Assembly: GCA_001584585.1 (NCBI GenBank)
Contig: LSYV01000006.1
Coordinates: 1,069,033 to 1,080,657, forward strand
Direction of reading: 5' to 3'
DNA length: 11,625 nt
DNA from: Gonium pectorale
Lineage: Eukaryota > Chlorophyta > Chlorophyceae > Chlamydomonadales > Volvocaceae
A program made the translations under genes and the position numbers. Below the pieces are notes generated by a model. The model saw only the letters and a program-made list of their open reading frames with translations, was not told where the DNA came from and ran no database searches. The first letter of the stretch is position 1, and the number at the start of each line of letters is the position of its first letter. Shown piece after piece: positions 8,901 through 11,625 of this stretch.

Positions 8901-9332
8901 TCGGGCTCAGCAGCCTCTGCCGTCGGCGGGGCTGCTGCCCCCTCGCCGCTGCCCTGGCGGCCGGAGCTGTTGCGGGAGGTGGCGGCGCAGTTGCGGCTGA
9001 GTGGTGAGCACGGACTCGCGGCTCACGGTGACGACGTGGCTCAGTTCCTGGAGCGGGGCTGCCAGGGTCCGGGCCCAGGGGAGCAGCTTCCGCACTGGCC
9101 GCTCGCCTCCGCCCTGCTGACGCCGGACGAGGCGCGGCGCCTGCTGCCCAGCCGGTGCGCCAACCCCGTCTGCGCCAACCTGGAGGGCGACAGCGAGGCG
9201 GACCTGACGCTCAAGGCGTGCGCGGGCTGCGGCGCGGTGGGCTACTGCTGCCGGCCCTGTCAGACGGCCCACTGGCGGGCGGGGCACAAGGAGGCGTGCG
9301 GGGGCAAGCGGGGGAAGGAGGCTGCGGCCTGA
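5987..9332 (+). CDS. Large uncharacterised protein with C-terminal MYND zinc finger (two exons)
   Basis: Exons 5987-7670 and 7840-9332 give 1058 residues; the junction splits a Gly codon (G|GG). The start is the first ATG after an in-frame TAG at 5942, with G at -3. Residues about 1001-1048 form a MYND finger: CANPVC, then CAGCGAVGYCCRPC, then HWRAGHKEAC, supplying Cys and one His for two zinc ions. MYND fingers usually bind short proline-rich partner peptides or mediate co-repressor and methyltransferase contacts. The rest is Leu/Ala-rich and probably helical, without a catalytic motif I can name. Low-complexity inserts are an Ala-Pro run (about 196-208), QQQQRQQQQ (329-337) and a Gly run (about 448-470). 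After the junction comes LALPPQPPPMLAAAL, wording I associate with an expanded family of Chlamydomonas MYND proteins. No signal peptide or membrane span is obvious. Function unknown; a SET domain (SMYD type) was not seen. Confidence 0.88.
7671..7839 (+). other. Intron of the MYND-finger gene
   Basis: The donor is GTGAGT at 7671 and the acceptor CCACAG at 7834-7839, preceded by ATTATTTCC. Without splicing the first frame stops at 7715-7717. Splicing joins two long open frames in phase 1. A CAG-GTATGT at about 7727-7735 inside the intron could act as a cryptic site. Confidence 0.88.
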
Positions 9333-9873
9333 TGGGTTTCGTACTCTTAGGAAGCGGATTCGGCGGCCTTGTCTTGCGTTGAATCGCGATCAGCCTGGCT
9401 ATCTTCCGTTGGGGCGCTTTGTTCGGCCAGACAAAGCTAAAAGCTTGAAACTTGACGAATCAAAACTTTGAAACATAACCAGCCTAGTATTCGTGATTGT
9501 CTGTTTGGTTGGCCTTGAATGCTTCGGACGCGGGGTCGGCATGGAACGCAGTATCGAGGTGATAGGTGTTGCGTGTCTTCGGTGACAGACCTGCTGCGGC
9601 TGCCGCCTTACCGGCTGACCGGCGGGCGCGTGGGCTGCTGCCGGCGCGAGGGTGCAGTGATCCCCAACCGGCAAGCAGTGCGTTGGCACGCTCAGGGGTT
9701 CGGCCGCGCTCTCGACGGGCGTGCACGCGGGGTGTTGGGTACGGGAGTTAACTCGTACTTTGTTTATGTGCTTGTTGCGTGCGCACGCCTTGCATGGCGC
9801 ATTTGGTCGGCCCTCTGTTGCTTGGTGCGGGACCATGGTCGGGGTGTGCGGTTGGCACTTGGCTGGTGAGTAG

Positions 9874-9909
9874 CCGTTGGTCGGTTGGCCGTTGGCCGTT
9901 TGGCCGTGG
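9874..9909 (+). repeat. Imperfect CCGTTGG tandem repeat
   Basis: Five degenerate copies of a 6-8 base CCGTTGG-like unit stand in a row, inside the presumed 3' UTR. Confidence 0.7.
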
Positions 9910-10385
9910 TCGTCAGTAGGGTAGGATGTCGGGCAGGATATCCGTTGGCCGGCTGAGGCACGCAGCATGCGTATGTGTGACGTGCCGCGCTGGGCGGTAT
10001 ACCCTCTGTTGCTGCACTGCTCGGGTGCACTGGCTTGGGCCGCGTGCTGTGTACCCTTCTACCGTACCTTGGCCAGCGTGTATGCGGCCCTGCGTTGGGC
10101 TGTGTTGTGTTGCTGCGTGCGTCAGCCCCGTTCGTGCATGAAGCATGATAGGTCGTGTCTTAAATTGGCACGACTGCTCTCCTTTGGGCGGGGGTCGAGC
10201 GAGTGTGGTGCGGTCGCTACCGGTATTCTAGGCGGCCACCTGGTGTGGCACGGTGCGCTACAGCTGGCGGTCGGCGAGCGACCGACTGGATCGGACCTCT
10301 CCGACCCAAGCTTCTCCATGCGTTGCCATGCGACAGGCCCAATGTCGACAGTTCGCAGCTACTTGAACATTCGACAACAGGAGCA

Positions 10386-10407
10386 GTACACGGATTGATC
10401 CGTGTAC
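10386..10407. repeat. Near-perfect 22-bp palindrome
   Basis: GTACACGGAT and ATCCGTGTAC are exact reverse complements separated by TG. A second palindrome, GTACCGGTAC (10404-10413), overlaps its right end. Confidence 0.85.
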
Positions 10408-10440
10408 CGGTACCCCAGGTATCTGAGCTCCATATCCCGT

Positions 10441-10445
10441 TGTAA
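10441..10445 (+). terminator. Candidate poly(A) signal TGTAA
   Basis: This is the first TGTAA downstream of the MYND gene stop codon, flanked by palindromes at 10386-10413 and 10461-10476. Cleavage would be expected at about 10455-10465. Confidence 0.6.
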
Positions 10446-10460
10446 CACGAATAATCAGAG

Positions 10461-10476
10461 CGTCCGGGCCCGGACG
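10461..10476. repeat. Perfect 16-bp palindrome
   Basis: CGTCCGGGCCCGGACG equals its own reverse complement and starts 16 bases after the candidate poly(A) signal begins. Confidence 0.85.
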
Positions 10477-10549
10477 ACCTCCCACGAGATAAAACGATCC
10501 ATATACGGTAATGCTTGGAATATGGGCGCACTGGGCGCGGTGACTGCTC

Positions 10550-11625
10550 GTGCCCGGTGACTGGTGCTACAAGGCGCCGTTGTGGGGCAACCCGCTGCTC
10601 CCCAATGCGGGCGCGGTGGGCCGCCGGCCTGGGCTGGAGGCGCTTCACGGCCCTCTCGCCGACTGCCGTCGCCTGCTCACCGATCGGCGATGCCGTGCTG
10701 GTGGACGCAGCTCTGTCGGCGTTCGAGGAGGAGCGCCGTCAGGCCCTGGCCGCCGAGGCCGGTTTCGGTATCTTCGCGGTGCTGGCTGGCCGCTGGGGTG
10801 CTCTGCTGCGCCGCGAGCTCGCGCCCTCCGGGGTCGCGCACGGCGCCCTGCAGGACCGCACTTTTGCGCGCGCAGCCGTCTCGTCCCTTCTCTCCGACAT
10901 CTCCCCGGCCTGGCTCACTGCCGCCCGCCTCACCCTTGCGCGCCTGGCGGCGCCTGGTCCGCCGCCTGCCCCCCCCCCACACACACACCTTCCCCGGACG
11001 AGGTTGCTGCCCTCCTCCTCTCTCGCCTGGGATGGCGGCTGTCCGGTGACACGGTGCTGCGCCTCGCGACCTTTACGGTCAGGGCACCCAGCTGCAGCTT
11101 GGGGACCTAGCGCGGCAGCAGGGGGCCTGCCATGCTGCGTACGTCCGGGAGGCTTTGGGGCTGCCGCCCGGGGCGGTGGCCCCGGACAGCTCTGGCGTCA
11201 AGTCAAGTGGGAGCCCAAGCACAAGGAAGTGTTCTGGCGGCTGGCTGTTGACGGGTTCCGATGCCGGGTAATTCGCACTTGCCAACCGTGCCGCGGGAGC
11301 GGTGTGCCTGTGGGGCCGCGGAGGCTGAGGCCTCCCCACGCATGCACCATTTCTGGGCCTGCCCCATAGCCGTCGGGTTGCGTTCTGTGGTAGCGGACCG
11401 GTGCCACTGTCCGGTGCTGCGAGCGCACCTCTGGCTGGGTGTCACGCCAGACGAGGGTCGGGTGCTGGGATGTGTGTGGGACGTGGTTGTGCTGGCGGTG
11501 CTCAACAGCCTGGAGTGGGCGCGGCGCTCTGTGTGTGCGCGTCGGCCGTTCACCCCTTCCGGCCTGGGCTCGGCTGCCGCTGTTCTTGCTGCGATGCAGG
11601 CAGGCGTGGTCGTGAAGGTTTGGTC
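10550..11625 (+). pseudogene. Decayed non-LTR (LINE-type) retrotransposon ORF2, 3' part, 3' end outside window
   Basis: Pieces of one protein-like sequence appear in changing frames: WCYKAPLWGNPLLPN (from about 10562), FTALSPTAVACSPIGD with VLVDAALSAFEEE (to about 10968), DEVAALLLSRLGWRLSGD (to 11076), GTQLQLGDLARQQGA with YVREAL (to about 11190), WEPKHKEVFWRLAVDGF (11193-11258), then an open frame from 11261 to the edge. That last part has CACG followed by MHHFWACPIA, a Cys/His pattern like the zinc-binding region that follows the reverse transcriptase in LINE proteins (zf-RVT), and similar text is familiar from Chlamydomonas elements. Function when intact: reverse transcription at the insertion site. 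The reverse transcriptase core is not present, so the copy looks 5'-truncated. At least five frame changes and a stop at 10541 in the first frame mean it is non-functional. The exact left end is uncertain. It could instead be another repeat family or unrecognised introns. Confidence 0.65.
10969..10989 (+). repeat. C10 homopolymer followed by AC repeat
   Basis: Ten C (10969-10978) and then an AC run lie exactly where the best reading frame of the LINE remnant changes, so replication slippage here is the likely cause of that frameshift. Confidence 0.8.

Larger units (their letters stand above)
9333..10460 (+). other. Probable 3' UTR of the MYND-finger gene
   Basis: No open frame in this stretch resembles a known protein. 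It begins with an AT-richer patch (about 9430-9500) and becomes G/T-rich with GTTGGCC-type repeats, as in volvocine 3' UTRs. The first TGTAA after the stop codon is at 10441, giving a 3' UTR of about 1.1 kb. Confidence 0.6.

Overview
The window looks like nuclear DNA from a green alga of the Chlamydomonas/Volvox group. It is very GC-rich and its genes carry spliceosomal introns with GTG-type donors and pyrimidine-CAG acceptors. Candidate poly(A) signals are TGTAA rather than AATAAA. One protein matches a chloroplast thylakoid kinase and another has the build of the large algal MYND-finger families. These points are family-level recognition from memory; no search was run.

Layout, all on the + strand. 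(1) 1-3605: the last seven exons of an STN7/Stt7-type thylakoid kinase gene. They cover the end of the kinase domain and a long low-complexity C-terminal tail rich in Ala, Asn and Gly. The 5' part of the gene lies outside the window. (2) 3606-about 5520: the probable 3' UTR of that gene, with several short repeats and one TGTAA. (3) About 5520-5986: upstream region and 5' leader of the next gene, with a convincing leader intron (5796-5922). (4) 5987-9332: a complete two-exon gene (intron 7671-7839) for a protein of about 1058 residues ending in a MYND zinc finger. (5) 9333-about 10460: its probable 3' UTR, G/T-rich, ending near TGTAA at 10441 among strong palindromes. (6) About 10550-11625: the decayed 3' part of a non-LTR (LINE-type) retrotransposon ORF2, broken by several frame changes and running off the right edge.

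The genes do not form a pathway. The kinase acts in photosynthetic state transitions, the MYND protein has no known role, and the LINE remnant is a genomic parasite. I found no new multi-gene system. The points most worth a second look are the G-quadruplex motif beside a kinase-gene donor, the G-to-C asymmetry of the introns, the Asn-Gly tail, the hairpin that covers the leader-intron donor, the palindrome cluster around the second poly(A) signal, and the open frame at the right edge.
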